Shown piece after piece: positions 27,578 through 36,008 of a stretch of DNA of 64,000 nucleotides. The position numbers were made by a program, and so were the translations under genes. Below the pieces are notes generated by a model. The model worked only from the letters and a program-made list of their open reading frames with translations. It made no database searches and was not told where the DNA came from. Location of the stretch: contig JAGNLM010000004.1 of the NCBI GenBank assembly GCA_017999615.1, forward strand, positions 89,866 to 153,865, given 5' to 3'. This DNA is from Gammaproteobacteria bacterium (GTDB taxonomy: Bacteria > Pseudomonadota > Gammaproteobacteria > JAABTG01). How positions within the stretch are numbered: position 1 is the first letter of the stretch; every line of letters starts with the position of its first letter.

Positions 27578-28203
27578 CTCCGTCCCCTCAGGTGGTCCCA
27601 CTCGGCCAGCAGATAGCCCGCGGCCGTGAGTGCCAGGGCGGCGGCGTACTCGACGGCCCGCGTGCGGGCAAGCCAGCGGCTCACGGCGAGCCGGCGCCGC
27701 GTCCCGGAAGTGAGCCGGAAGACACGTCTGCGGCCGTTGACGACCCAGCACCGGCCCTTGGCCCGGCGAAGCAGCGCCGCCTCGATGGCCTCGCAGCCCA
27801 ACCCAATAGCATCCGGGTAAACGAGGTAGACGTCGTCGGCAGCGGCTGCGGCCTCGATCACCGAGTCCGCCAGCCGGTCCTCATCCAGGTCAGCCAGCTC
27901 GAAGGCCGCCTTGGCCAAGCCCGGGATATCCCGTGCGGCCGCCGCCAGGCGCCGATCGATGACGAGCCGGGGCGCCCTCGCCCCAGGCATCTGCTGGGCC
28001 ACCAGCGCAAGCTGGTAGCGGAGGTCACGGGGGTTGGCGTAGAAATCCCGGTGGACGCGCCGGTGCCCGACCCACTGCGGCACGCCGAGGCGCAGGGCCC
28101 ACCGGCTGCCCGGCAGCGGCCCGTCCCGGTCCGCCCCCCGGTAACAGCAGAGCACGAAGAGTGGCGGCGCCGCGTGCTCTGCAACGCCCTCAGGGCCGTT
28201 CAC
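27574..28203 (-). CDS. hypothetical protein of the polysaccharide cluster
   Basis: 209 aa from a GTG with a GGAGG site 6 bp upstream. I do not recognise the family. Visible: FVLCCYRGADRDGPLPG near the start, a long helical mid-region rich in Ala and acidic residues, VYLVYPDAIGLGCEAIEAAL in the second half, a basic segment, and one possible membrane helix near the C-terminus (AAALALTAAGYLLAEW). It is translationally coupled to a methyltransferase, so it is probably a real part of the glycan pathway. Confidence 0.65.
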   Translation of the reverse strand: MNGPEGVAEHAAPPLFVLCCYRGADRDGPLPGSRWALRLGVPQWVGHRRVHRDFYANPRDLRYQLALVAQQMPGARAPRLVIDRRLAAAARDIPGLAKAAFELADLDEDRLADSVIEAAAAADDVYLVYPDAIGLGCEAIEAALLRRAKGRCWVVNGRRRVFRLTSGTRRRLAVSRWLARTRAVEYAAALALTAAGYLLAEWDHLRGRR

Positions 28204-28287
28204 GAACGTCCTCCGGCGACCACCTTGGACCGGCCCGCCGGCTCTTCGCCCATCTCCGGTCTTTTGTCCTAGGCATACCGGTCACGG

Positions 28288-29181
28288 CTACCTCGCCTCC
28301 TTGGTGGCGAGCAGGTAGAGCGAGGAGGCCTGGTGGGGCAGCAACACACGCCCCACGGCCTCCAGGGCATCGTCGACCCAGCGGTGCTGGCGGATGCGGC
28401 CATCCAGGGCCCAGTCCGGCGGCCCCCAGCCCATGTAGTGGGTCTCCAGCAACCGGAAGCCGGCCTTGATCAGCTTCGAGCCGATAGTGAGCCCCGTGTA
28501 GAAGTGCACGTGGTCGGTACCCTTGAGTACCTCGGGAGCGCGGCGGTAGGCCCACTGCCACCACCAGCAGCCCTCGTTGGGGGTGCCCAGGACCAGCAGC
28601 CCGCCGGGGGTGAGGATCCGGAGCACGGCCCGCAGGGCGCCGACGTCGTCGGGTACGTGCTCGATGACGTGGTTGAAGAACACCACGTCGAAGCTGTCCG
28701 CCGCCGCCGGGTAGTCGAGGATGTCGGCCAGGAAAAGCGTGGCACCGGTCGCGCGACGGGCTGCCCGCAGCAGCCGCAGACCGTTGTAGTCGCTGCCGTA
28801 GAGTCGCTCGGCGTGGTCCTTGAGCCAAGCCAGGTTGGTGCCGTCGCCGCAGCCCAGGTCCAGCAGGCGCTCGGCCCTTTCCTGCCCGCGTCCCCGCAGG
28901 TGCCGGGCGATGCGCCCCTGGACGTAGCGGCGCCGCTTGCGGAGGTGGTGGTGCCAGGGGCTGACGGACTCGGGCGGCTGCGGTACTGCGTACCATTCCG
29001 GGTTGTCCGCCTGGGACTGGGCCAAGCGCTGACGGTGCGCCGCCGGGTCGCGGACCAGGAGCGGGATACCGTCCTCCACCGGGTAGAGCGCGCCGCAGCC
29101 TGAGCAACGCCAAGCCTCGGCCGAGGCCTTGAGGCCGGGGGCGCGGCAGGCTAGACAGGCGAACACGTCCGGACCGATCAA
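28288..29181 (-). CDS. class I SAM-dependent methyltransferase with N-terminal zinc ribbon
   Basis: 297 aa. Residues 9-30 hold two Cys pairs (CLAC and CSGC) and YPVEDGIPLLV, a Trm112-like zinc ribbon often fused to methyltransferases. The catalytic domain has LLDLGCGDGTNLAWL, GSDYNGLRLL and NHVIEHVPDDVGALRAVLRI. The start is a TTG at 29181 overlapping the upstream glycosyltransferase stop (TTGA); a GTG at 29166 is the alternative. An 84-bp gap separates it from the hypothetical gene downstream. Confidence 0.85.
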   Translation of the reverse strand: MIGPDVFACLACRAPGLKASAEAWRCSGCGALYPVEDGIPLLVRDPAAHRQRLAQSQADNPEWYAVPQPPESVSPWHHHLRKRRRYVQGRIARHLRGRGQERAERLLDLGCGDGTNLAWLKDHAERLYGSDYNGLRLLRAARRATGATLFLADILDYPAAADSFDVVFFNHVIEHVPDDVGALRAVLRILTPGGLLVLGTPNEGCWWWQWAYRRAPEVLKGTDHVHFYTGLTIGSKLIKAGFRLLETHYMGWGPPDWALDGRIRQHRWVDDALEAVGRVLLPHQASSLYLLATKEAR

Positions 29182-30362
29182 TGGCGCCGCGCCCCGGCCA
29201 TGACCTGCCGGTACACCTCTACGTAGACTGCCTCGGTTCTGGCCGGGCTCCAGTGGGCCTGGGCGTGGGCGTAGGCCCGGCGTCCTAAGGCCTCCCGATC
29301 GGCGTCGTCCCGGAGCAGACCACCGATGGCCTCGAGGTAGGCATCGGCGGTGTTGTCCACCATCCGCACGAAATCCACCCCGTGCAACTCCGGGACCGGG
29401 GGGCCGATGCGCCGGTTGATCACCAGCGGCAAACCCGTCAACAGCCCCTCCAGGACCGACTTGTTGAGTTCCCAGTACTCCGTGTGGACTACGAACATGT
29501 CGAAACCGGGCAGCATCGCGCAGAGTTCGTCGTTGGGCACCGAAGGCCGGAACTCCACCCGCTCCACCAGCCCGAGTTCCCGAGCAAGGGCTTCCAGGGC
29601 CGGCCTCTGAGGCCCCTCGCCGACGACGGTCAGGCGTACCTCCGACAGCCGCGCCAGGGCGCGCAGGATCTGCTCCGGGTTCTTCTCTGGTATGAGCCGC
29701 CCAACGCAGATGAGTCGCGGAGGTTTGCCGAGCCGGTAGTCGGTCTTCTGACGCAGGTCGTGGATGTTCAGGACGTTATAGCAGACACGGTAGCGCCTGA
29801 TGTTCAGACGCTCCAGATAGGGGACGATCGGCCGGTAGACCGGCAGCACCCGGTCCGCACCGCGCAGCCCGACGCCCTCGATGTACTCGAAGAAGGCGTT
29901 GTGCTCTTGCTCCGCCTCGGTCAGCCCCGACTTGACGATGCGCCGGGGCGGATTCACGTCGGGGTTGATGTGCAGGGAAACCACGTAGGGGGTCCCGAGA
30001 CGCCGCTTGATCCGGCTCGCCAAGTAGGTGTTCCAGTCGGCACCGTGGCACCGGATCAAGTCCGGGCGGATACGGCGAGCGATCTCCACCCCTCCCTCGG
30101 CCCAGCGCCGCAGAGCCCGATGCCACCAGCGACGCCACTCGCCGCCCGCGATGATTTCCGGTGCTTCCGGGTGGCTGTGGATCACCAGACGCGCACCGCC
30201 GACCATGGCCTGCAAAAGTGCCGTGTCAGGCTGGTCGTCGTTGGTCATGAGCAGGTGGACTTCGTCAAACAGTTGACCCGGATTGTAGTAGAGGGGCTGG
30301 ATCTCTCCCTTCTCCAGAATTTGGCTTACCCGGTCCGGGACCATAACCAGCAGGCGGGACAT
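29178..30362 (-). CDS. glycosyltransferase family 4 (GT-B)
   Basis: GT4-type transferase of 394 aa beginning MSRLLVMVPDRVSQILEKGE. Donor-domain motifs: CYNVLNIHDLRQ, PRLICVGRLIPEKNPEQIL, HTEYWELNKSVLEGLLTGLP. ATG 30362 is preferred because a GAGGAG site lies 9 bp upstream; a TTG three codons earlier would sit on the site itself. Last glycosyltransferase counting from the exporter end of the cluster in gene order. Confidence 0.86.
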   Translation of the reverse strand: MSRLLVMVPDRVSQILEKGEIQPLYYNPGQLFDEVHLLMTNDDQPDTALLQAMVGGARLVIHSHPEAPEIIAGGEWRRWWHRALRRWAEGGVEIARRIRPDLIRCHGADWNTYLASRIKRRLGTPYVVSLHINPDVNPPRRIVKSGLTEAEQEHNAFFEYIEGVGLRGADRVLPVYRPIVPYLERLNIRRYRVCYNVLNIHDLRQKTDYRLGKPPRLICVGRLIPEKNPEQILRALARLSEVRLTVVGEGPQRPALEALARELGLVERVEFRPSVPNDELCAMLPGFDMFVVHTEYWELNKSVLEGLLTGLPLVINRRIGPPVPELHGVDFVRMVDNTADAYLEAIGGLLRDDADREALGRRAYAHAQAHWSPARTEAVYVEVYRQVMAGARRH

Positions 30363-30552
30363 AAGTCTCAACTCCTCAGGTCAACTGCCGTCGGGCCCGA
30401 CGTCCTGACCGAGCACGCATTAGCTTGCCTTCCCCCCTCGCGTCGAAGCAACGATCCAGCCACCTCACCGGCAATAGGCTCTCCCTTGGGAGCCCAGTAC
30501 ACCAAAGCAACGGGATGGAACCCTCGGCAGACACCAAGATTGCTGGTCACTC

Positions 30553-31290
30553 TCAGACGTCGCGTTTGCGTCTTCGCAGGGTGAGACACAGGCCGTTAGC
30601 AACCCAGGGCATCCAGTGGCCCAGGGTGGTTCGAGTCTCAACCCGTTGCCGGTCAATCCACGTCACGCCGGTCCCCGCCAGCGTGTAGCCGAACCACCCG
30701 ACCTCCGCCAGCCCCGCCTGGGCGCCAAGCCGCCGCAGGTCCTGAATCGAGTATTCCTGATGGTGCTGCGTGTCGCACATCTGCTCCGGCTCGCCCCGCA
30801 TCCGTAGCACGCGATTGCGCCAGCGAAGGCGGTTGGGCGTGAACACCGCCACGTGGCCACCCTCGGTGCAGACGTCCCGGCAGAAGCCCATGAACGCTCC
30901 CGGATCGTCCAGGTGCTCGATGACCTGGAAGCTGACCACGAGATCGAAAGCCCGGTCCCGGGGGAATTCCGCGAAGTCGCTGACCCAGCGGGTCACCCGC
31001 GGGTGCGGGTACTCCCGCTCGGCCGCCTCAATGCTCTTCAATGAGTAGTCGATGGCGATGACCTCGCGGACGAACGGGTACTCAGCCATCACCCGATCGT
31101 GGAAGCCGCACCCGCAGCCCACGTCCAGAATCGTGGTGGGTTGGATCCGACGGAATAGACGACCTATCTCGTAGCGCCGGACATAGTCCCACTCCGAGGA
31201 AATGTAACTGTGCCAGTCCTCAGTCACCAGTTCATCGAAGAACTGGCGCTGATCCCTTACAAAGTTCGGGTAGCGTTCATGCACAGGCAT
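30553..31290 (-). CDS. class I SAM-dependent methyltransferase
   Basis: 245 aa, with motif I TILDVGCGCGFHDRVMA, VIAIDYSLKSIE, FDLVVSFQVIEHLDDP and a FTPNRLRWRNRVLRM stretch after it (Methyltransf_23-like). About 190 bp without a gene separates it from the next glycosyltransferase; I saw no promoter or hairpin there that I would stand behind. Target unknown. Confidence 0.86.
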   Translation of the reverse strand: MPVHERYPNFVRDQRQFFDELVTEDWHSYISSEWDYVRRYEIGRLFRRIQPTTILDVGCGCGFHDRVMAEYPFVREVIAIDYSLKSIEAAEREYPHPRVTRWVSDFAEFPRDRAFDLVVSFQVIEHLDDPGAFMGFCRDVCTEGGHVAVFTPNRLRWRNRVLRMRGEPEQMCDTQHHQEYSIQDLRRLGAQAGLAEVGWFGYTLAGTGVTWIDRQRVETRTTLGHWMPWVANGLCLTLRRRKRDV

Positions 31291-31315
31291 GCTGGCGTAG
31301 GCCGTTTGGGAGATG

Positions 31316-32140
31316 CTATCGGCGACGGCACACGAACAGGTGCCGGAACGCGAACCGGAGCAGGACCGGAAGGCCGCTCACCCATTCGTCGATCATCTTC
31401 GACCCGAGCCTCCGGCTCATAACGACCTTCCATCGTGGGTGCAGAAGGGCAGCAAGCCACCGCGGCCGACCCGCCCACAGGGGCAGTATCTGGAAGACAC
31501 GGTGCTCGACGACCTCTAAACCGCCGTCCCTGAGCATCTGGCGCAGGCGAGTGTAGGGGACGGGGAAGATGGGCGGCCACTCCGTGTAATAGCGCGTACA
31601 GTACACGTTGAGCGAAGTGCGATTTCCCATATCCAGAACGCAGACACCGCCACGTTTCAGCACTCGCGACACCTCGGCAATGACGGTCTCAACTTTTGGG
31701 ATGGCATAGAGAGACGAAAAGCTGTAGAGCAGGCTCACCGAGTCGTCGGCCAGCGGCAACGCCTTGGCGTCCGCAAGGAGAAAGTGGATGTGGGTTATGC
31801 TCCGGGCATCAACCTCACCCTGCGCGCGGGTCACGTAGCGCTTGCTGAAGTCGAGCCCCACGCCGAACTCAAATCGGGGAGCGAGGGTCAGCAGGTGCTC
31901 GCCCGAGGCGCAGCACAGGTCGACCGCTACGCCTCCATCATAGTGGCGCAGCACGGTCTCCACCTTCGCCTGAAGCAGCCGATCCGCGTATTCGGTAGAG
32001 TTCGGTTTTAGCGATGCGCAGATGCGGCTCACCGCATAGGTGTCGCCGTGCTCGTAGGCCTCGCGGATATCGCACTCGATCCCGCGCCCAGACGGCGCGT
32101 CGCGCGAAGTACCTGCACTACCGTCGACTTCTGGGTTCAG
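31316..32140 (-). CDS. class I SAM-dependent methyltransferase (start uncertain)
   Basis: Methyltransferase with motif I AVDLCCASGEHLLTL, GVGLDFSKRYV, LADAKALPLADDSVSL and ISYSF-like strand 4 (YSFSSLYAIPK). No ATG exists in the N-terminal region. Options are a TTG at 32224 (overlaps the FemAB gene by 88 bp), a CTG at 32140 that overlaps the FemAB stop as CTGA, and a GTG at 32032. I list the CTG because the geometry copies the ATGA couplings elsewhere in the cluster and the residues between 32140 and 32032 look protein-like (IREAYEHGDTYAVSR); the GTG is the safe minimum. Confidence 0.7.
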   Translation of the reverse strand: MNPEVDGSAGTSRDAPSGRGIECDIREAYEHGDTYAVSRICASLKPNSTEYADRLLQAKVETVLRHYDGGVAVDLCCASGEHLLTLAPRFEFGVGLDFSKRYVTRAQGEVDARSITHIHFLLADAKALPLADDSVSLLYSFSSLYAIPKVETVIAEVSRVLKRGGVCVLDMGNRTSLNVYCTRYYTEWPPIFPVPYTRLRQMLRDGGLEVVEHRVFQILPLWAGRPRWLAALLHPRWKVVMSRRLGSKMIDEWVSGLPVLLRFAFRHLFVCRRR

Positions 32141-33306
32141 CGCACCGCCCTCGCCAAGATGTTCCAGAGCCGGTGGGTCCCGCTGCGCAGCCTCGCGGCC
32201 AGCCGCCCTGGATGAGAGGACCAAGGTGGGGTGGCAGCCGTGGGTTCAACCGCAGGCCCTGGAACCAGGGGTCCAGACGCATCAGCCATTGCAGGGGTGG
32301 AATCCAGTCCAGCCATATCCTGCCACTCCCGAACCCACTTGAAGGACCGATGGAGCTCGCCACCGAACTTGGACTTGAACACCGACAGGCCCCGCTCCTT
32401 GTCGGTGCGAGGGAAAGGAAAGACCTCTCCCAATTCGTACCAGCGGCAACCTTCCTGGCGGGCGCCTCGGATCGCCTCCCAGAACAGGAGGTAGTTGATC
32501 CCAGCCCCCAGGTGTGCGGTCTCGCAGCAGCCGGTGTGGTACATGCTTGCGTCCGCCATGCGGGCGTCGTTGTGAAAAGCGACTGCAGCTCCCTCCGGGC
32601 TGCGACCGACCCACAGTACCGCCCTGCCCCGCGGCCCCATCTCCCGGGCGATGCCCTCGAAGTACGCCCGTGGATGGGGCGTAACCCCGGTGCGCCGGTA
32701 GGTCTCCTCGTGGGTCCGGTAGTAGTCGTCAACCTGACCGCTCCAGTCGGTCCGCTCCACGGTGTAGCCCGACGACTGGGCCCGCCGGGCCATCTGGCGG
32801 GCGTTCTGGGAGAGCCCGCGCCAGAGGTCTTCCTCCGAAACATCCAGTCGGGTCACCCGGCTCACCGTGGAGGTGTCCCGCAGGCCGTACTCCAAGTACG
32901 GGGCAACACCCCAACGGTTCCCAAGGGCGGCCCGCGTGACGGGGCTCTGGGCCATGTCCAACCGGAGCGCACCCACGTCCCGGCAGACATCGAACACGTG
33001 CTGGAAGAGCCGATCGCAGGTCCGCCGCCGCAGCCCCGGTGGGACCCCCGCCGCCACCACCGGCCCTGCCCCTCCAAAGCCGGAGGAACCCACCCGCCGC
33101 GCGACGGGCTGGTGCTGCAGCGGCAGCACCGCCAGGAGGTCCCCGCCATGGACGATCCCGATACTGTGCTCCTTCAGGCCCCAATCCGGGACCGAGAGGA
33201 TCAGCCGTTGCCAGCCGGCCAGGGCGAAGACCCAACCCTCGGGCGAACCGTCCACCAGGGCATCCCACGCTTCATCCAGGTCGGCCGTCCTCGGCACAAG
33301 CTCCAT
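32137..33306 (-). CDS. FemAB-like GNAT-fold acyl/aminoacyl transferase
   Basis: 389 aa. The pattern MELVPRTADLDEAWDALV, SPEGWVFALAGWQRLI, LPLQHQPVARRVGSSGFG, then LSQNARQMARRAQSSGY, VGRSPEGAAVAF, GINYLLFWEAIRGA and FKSKFGGELHRSFKWV is that of FemAB/BioF2-like proteins, a double-GNAT fold. In exopolysaccharide loci such proteins are thought to attach acyl or amino-acid groups. Start at ATG 33306; the open frame upstream belongs under the Wzt gene, whose stop is 22 bp away. Confidence 0.82.
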   Translation of the reverse strand: MELVPRTADLDEAWDALVDGSPEGWVFALAGWQRLILSVPDWGLKEHSIGIVHGGDLLAVLPLQHQPVARRVGSSGFGGAGPVVAAGVPPGLRRRTCDRLFQHVFDVCRDVGALRLDMAQSPVTRAALGNRWGVAPYLEYGLRDTSTVSRVTRLDVSEEDLWRGLSQNARQMARRAQSSGYTVERTDWSGQVDDYYRTHEETYRRTGVTPHPRAYFEGIAREMGPRGRAVLWVGRSPEGAAVAFHNDARMADASMYHTGCCETAHLGAGINYLLFWEAIRGARQEGCRWYELGEVFPFPRTDKERGLSVFKSKFGGELHRSFKWVREWQDMAGLDSTPAMADASGPLVPGPAVEPTAATPPWSSHPGRLAARLRSGTHRLWNILARAVR

Positions 33307-33328
33307 GGGCTTCTGGCCATTCCTACCG

Positions 33329-34633
33329 TCAAGGCTTGACTTGGTCTTCCCACTCGCTCCGCTGGGCGATAAATCCCTGGTTCCGCACCAAGCCCTGCAT
33401 CCCCAGGTAGTCCCCAAGCTGGACCCTCACTCGAGTCGCGTCCGCGATGCAGTCCACCGATTTCAACTCCATGTCGATCAAACCGAAATCAACCATGATG
33501 GTGTAGTCCCCGGACACCAATCTGAGTTCGGGGATACGGCACTCCACGATACCCTTTCCTCTCAGGTGAAAAGCGTGCTCCCCGTGGTTGCTGTACAGCA
33601 CCATCACCCGCTCTTCCTCCAAGGTCTGAAAGAAGACGGTGAAGTAAATGCTGGACGCAGTAGGGACCTCGTATCCGATACGGATGCGCATGGGCTCGCC
33701 GGTATTGAAGACGCGCGTCGGGCTCCCGTCATCCTTCCGAGTCTCGATGGACGTGAGGACCACCGTGTCCCGGATTTCGAGGAAGCCATGCGCCCTACGC
33801 AGATCCACGTAAGGCGATAACTCGGCAATGTCCACCGGAGCCTCCTCAGGCTCCCGGGTGGTCTCCCTGATGTAGTCGTGGGTGATATCGTCCACCGACC
33901 CGCTCTTGACGATGCGGCCTTGCTCGAGCCAGATCGCGCGGGTACAAATGTTCTGAACGGCGGACATACTGTGACTGACGAAGATGACCGTCCGGCCGTC
34001 GTGAGCGATGTTGTCGACGCTATGCTTCGTTTTTTTTTGAAACTCCGCGTCACCCACCGCCAGAACCTCGTCCAGCAGCAGGATATCGGAGCGCAACAGC
34101 GCAGTGACCGAGTATGCGAGCCGGACGTACATACCGCTCGAGTAGCGCTTGACCGGCACGTCGATGAACGCGCCGACCCCCGAATAGTCGACGATCTCGT
34201 CGAAGCGGCGCCGAATCTCATTCTGCTTGATCCCCAGCAGGGCACCGTTCATGAAGATGTTCTCACGCCCGGTGAGGTCCGGATGGAAGCCGGTCCCCAC
34301 CTCGAGCAGCGAGCCTACCCGTCCGTACAGGTCGGCCCGTCCCTCCGTGGGCATCGTCACACCCGAGAGGATCTTCAGCAATGTGCTCTTGCCAGAGCCG
34401 TTGCGCCCAATGACTCCCAGGACCTCACCCCGCTTCAGCTCGAAGGAGACATCCCGAAGGGCCCAGAATGGCTCGCCCTGGTGCCACGGCCGAAGAAAAG
34501 GGATGCGGTGCCGCAGCCTGCCCAGACGAGTATCGGGCACAGGCACAGCGCCGGAGCGACCACCCTTGATGTAGTAGCACTTACCAAGCCCCTCAGCCCG
34601 GACGGCCACCTCGCCCGTTCCCCTACTGGGCAT
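33329..34633 (-). CDS. wzt: ABC transporter ATP-binding protein for polysaccharide export (Wzt-like)
   Basis: 434 aa. ATPase half: Walker A GRNGSGKS at 76-83, signature YSSGMYVRLAYS near 164-175, Walker B ILLLDEVLAVGD near 184-195, H-loop FVSHSM. The C-terminal about 160 residues form a beta-rich domain like Wzt_C, which in O9a/O8 systems recognises the glycan's modified non-reducing end. That fits the methyl-rich cluster. ATG 34633 overlaps the permease stop by 11 bp. Codons 199-202 contain an uninterrupted run of nine A (34030-34038), unusual in this G+C-rich DNA. Confidence 0.92.
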   Translation of the reverse strand: MPSRGTGEVAVRAEGLGKCYYIKGGRSGAVPVPDTRLGRLRHRIPFLRPWHQGEPFWALRDVSFELKRGEVLGVIGRNGSGKSTLLKILSGVTMPTEGRADLYGRVGSLLEVGTGFHPDLTGRENIFMNGALLGIKQNEIRRRFDEIVDYSGVGAFIDVPVKRYSSGMYVRLAYSVTALLRSDILLLDEVLAVGDAEFQKKTKHSVDNIAHDGRTVIFVSHSMSAVQNICTRAIWLEQGRIVKSGSVDDITHDYIRETTREPEEAPVDIAELSPYVDLRRAHGFLEIRDTVVLTSIETRKDDGSPTRVFNTGEPMRIRIGYEVPTASSIYFTVFFQTLEEERVMVLYSNHGEHAFHLRGKGIVECRIPELRLVSGDYTIMVDFGLIDMELKSVDCIADATRVRVQLGDYLGMQGLVRNQGFIAQRSEWEDQVKP

Positions 34634-35483
34634 CGACGGAAGCCCCCTCATGGTACGCGAACATGAAAAGACCCCCGAAAAAGCCGAGGAAGATGGCCGT
34701 GCTGACAATGTAGAAGGGCGCCGTGAGGCTTACCGGTTGGGCCAAGAACACCCATCTCGAGAGTTCGATGGCCCAGTACATCGGATTCAGCTGGAACACG
34801 AACAGAAAGCGCTCGGGCACCATGCTGGGCGGAAAGAGTATCGGGCTGAAGTAGAAGCCGAGCTGCATCACGATGGTGATAATGGGACGCAGGTCGCGGT
34901 ACTCCACCATAAGGCCGGCCACCCACAGCCCGATGGCCAGTGACAGGACCGTCACGTAGGCGAGAACCAGGGGCAGCAAGGCCAACCGCCAGGTGGGGGG
35001 ATGCCCGTAGGCGATGGACATCGCGATGAGGATGGCGATGATGATGATCGAGTCGTAGACGTCCCGGAATACCGACGCGAAGGGCAGCAGGATGCGAGGG
35101 AAGTAGACCTTCGAGATGAGGGCCATATGCTCCTGCAGGCAGCCGGCGGCATCCATCGTGGCCTTCGTGAACAGCAACCAGGGGATCAGGGCTGCGAAGA
35201 CGAAGATCGGGTACGGATAGGGCGTCTCGACTCGAATGAAGACACCGAAGACGATGGCGAGAGTGAGCAGGAGGGCCAGGGGTTCCAGGAATGCCCAGGT
35301 AAATCCGAGGGCCATGCCTGAGTACCGCGTGGACACGTTGCGCCACATCAGGAGCCACAGCAGCTCCCGGTGGGACCAGGCGTCTCTCAGACCCAGGTTC
35401 CACCAGCGGTACCCCGGTTCTATAACCCTAAAGGGATGAACTTCTTGCACAGGTCCCGACACCGTTCTCGCTTCGACTTTCAA
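34623..35483 (-). CDS. wzm: ABC transporter permease for polysaccharide export (Wzm-like)
   Basis: 286-aa ABC-2 type permease with six hydrophobic spans and the family segment LLWLLMWRNVSTRYSGMALG near the start, FSPILFPPSMVPERF and QLNPMYWAIELSRW near the end. Moves the undecaprenyl-linked glycan across the inner membrane with the Wzt ATPase. First gene of the minus-strand cluster. The start is not clear: TTG at 35483 or GTG at 35462; a broken transposase gene lies immediately upstream and may have altered the original 5' end. Confidence 0.9.
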   Translation of the reverse strand: MKVEARTVSGPVQEVHPFRVIEPGYRWWNLGLRDAWSHRELLWLLMWRNVSTRYSGMALGFTWAFLEPLALLLTLAIVFGVFIRVETPYPYPIFVFAALIPWLLFTKATMDAAGCLQEHMALISKVYFPRILLPFASVFRDVYDSIIIIAILIAMSIAYGHPPTWRLALLPLVLAYVTVLSLAIGLWVAGLMVEYRDLRPIITIVMQLGFYFSPILFPPSMVPERFLFVFQLNPMYWAIELSRWVFLAQPVSLTAPFYIVSTAIFLGFFGGLFMFAYHEGASVDAQ

Positions 35484-35529
35484 TTTTCGAGGTTACGCAG
35501 GACGACGAACGCCGGCGCCGCCTGCAGTG

Positions 35530-35673
35530 AGTTACCAGCGCCTGGGCACACCAACGCTCCAACGTCGCCGGGGCCATGCCCAGTTCGCGCGCCACCTTCA
35601 CCACCAGAGAGCTCTCCGGCGGCAGCAAGCGGGCCGCCGCCCGCTCCTTGAATACCTGTCCGTATCGGGCCAT
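35530..35673 (-). pseudogene. transposase OrfA N-terminal remnant
   Basis: The first 48 codons from the ATG at 35673 read MARYGQVFKERAAARLLPPE and then VARELGMAPATLERWCAQAL, the helix-turn-helix start of an IS3/IS911-type OrfA. The match ends near 35530, after which the frame is unlike a transposase. No OrfB and no clear inverted repeats are present, so this is a scar of an insertion sequence abutting the exporter operon. Confidence 0.65.
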
Positions 35674-35990
35674 GTACTCACCTCTCTGCCCGCAAACTTA
35701 TCGGGCTATCGAGGCGACAACTATCGTGAGGCAGGGGCCAAGGCGCGCCTCGGCTACGACTCCACTCGGCACGGTGGCGATGCCCGTTCGGTTTTCCTTA
35801 CAGACCGGCATGGACCGCGACATGGACCCCACAACCCATCAACGAATTGTTTTTAAAGTATATTCTCGCCCACCAACACTCTCGCCTTAGATCCATTATG
35901 AGAAGAGCGTAACGTTACAGGGTGTCGGCTCGTTTTACAGTCCGCATCGTCTATTGTCGCTGCCGCAAGAAAATACAGGTGTTGGCGGAG
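35674..35990. other. AT-richer gap between the IS scar and the PEP-CTERM promoter
   Basis: No gene is seen. The stretch is less G+C-rich than its surroundings, notably 35845-35865. It contains a perfect 10-bp palindrome GTAACGTTAC at 35909-35918 and two direct TTACAG copies 20 bp apart (35915-35920 and 35935-35940). These lie 60-85 bp upstream of the sigma-54 element, a suitable place for an activator-binding site. Confidence 0.45.
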
Positions 35991-36008
35991 TTGGCATATA
36001 CCATGCTA
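35991..36008 (+). promoter_or_regulatory. sigma-54 (RpoN) promoter for the PEP-CTERM gene
   Basis: TTGGCATATACCATGCTA matches the -24/-12 pattern: TGG at 35992-35994 and TGC at 36004-36006, with exactly 10 bp between the GG and GC dinucleotides. Expected transcription start is near 36018, giving a leader of about 84 bases. Sigma-54 control of PEP-CTERM genes by the PrsK/PrsR pair is established in some other Proteobacteria. Confidence 0.75.

Noticed and set aside
30368..30589. 73-codon minus-strand frame between a glycosyltransferase and a methyltransferase
   Set aside because: No recognisable motif, biased low-complexity composition and no ribosome site; treated as non-coding.
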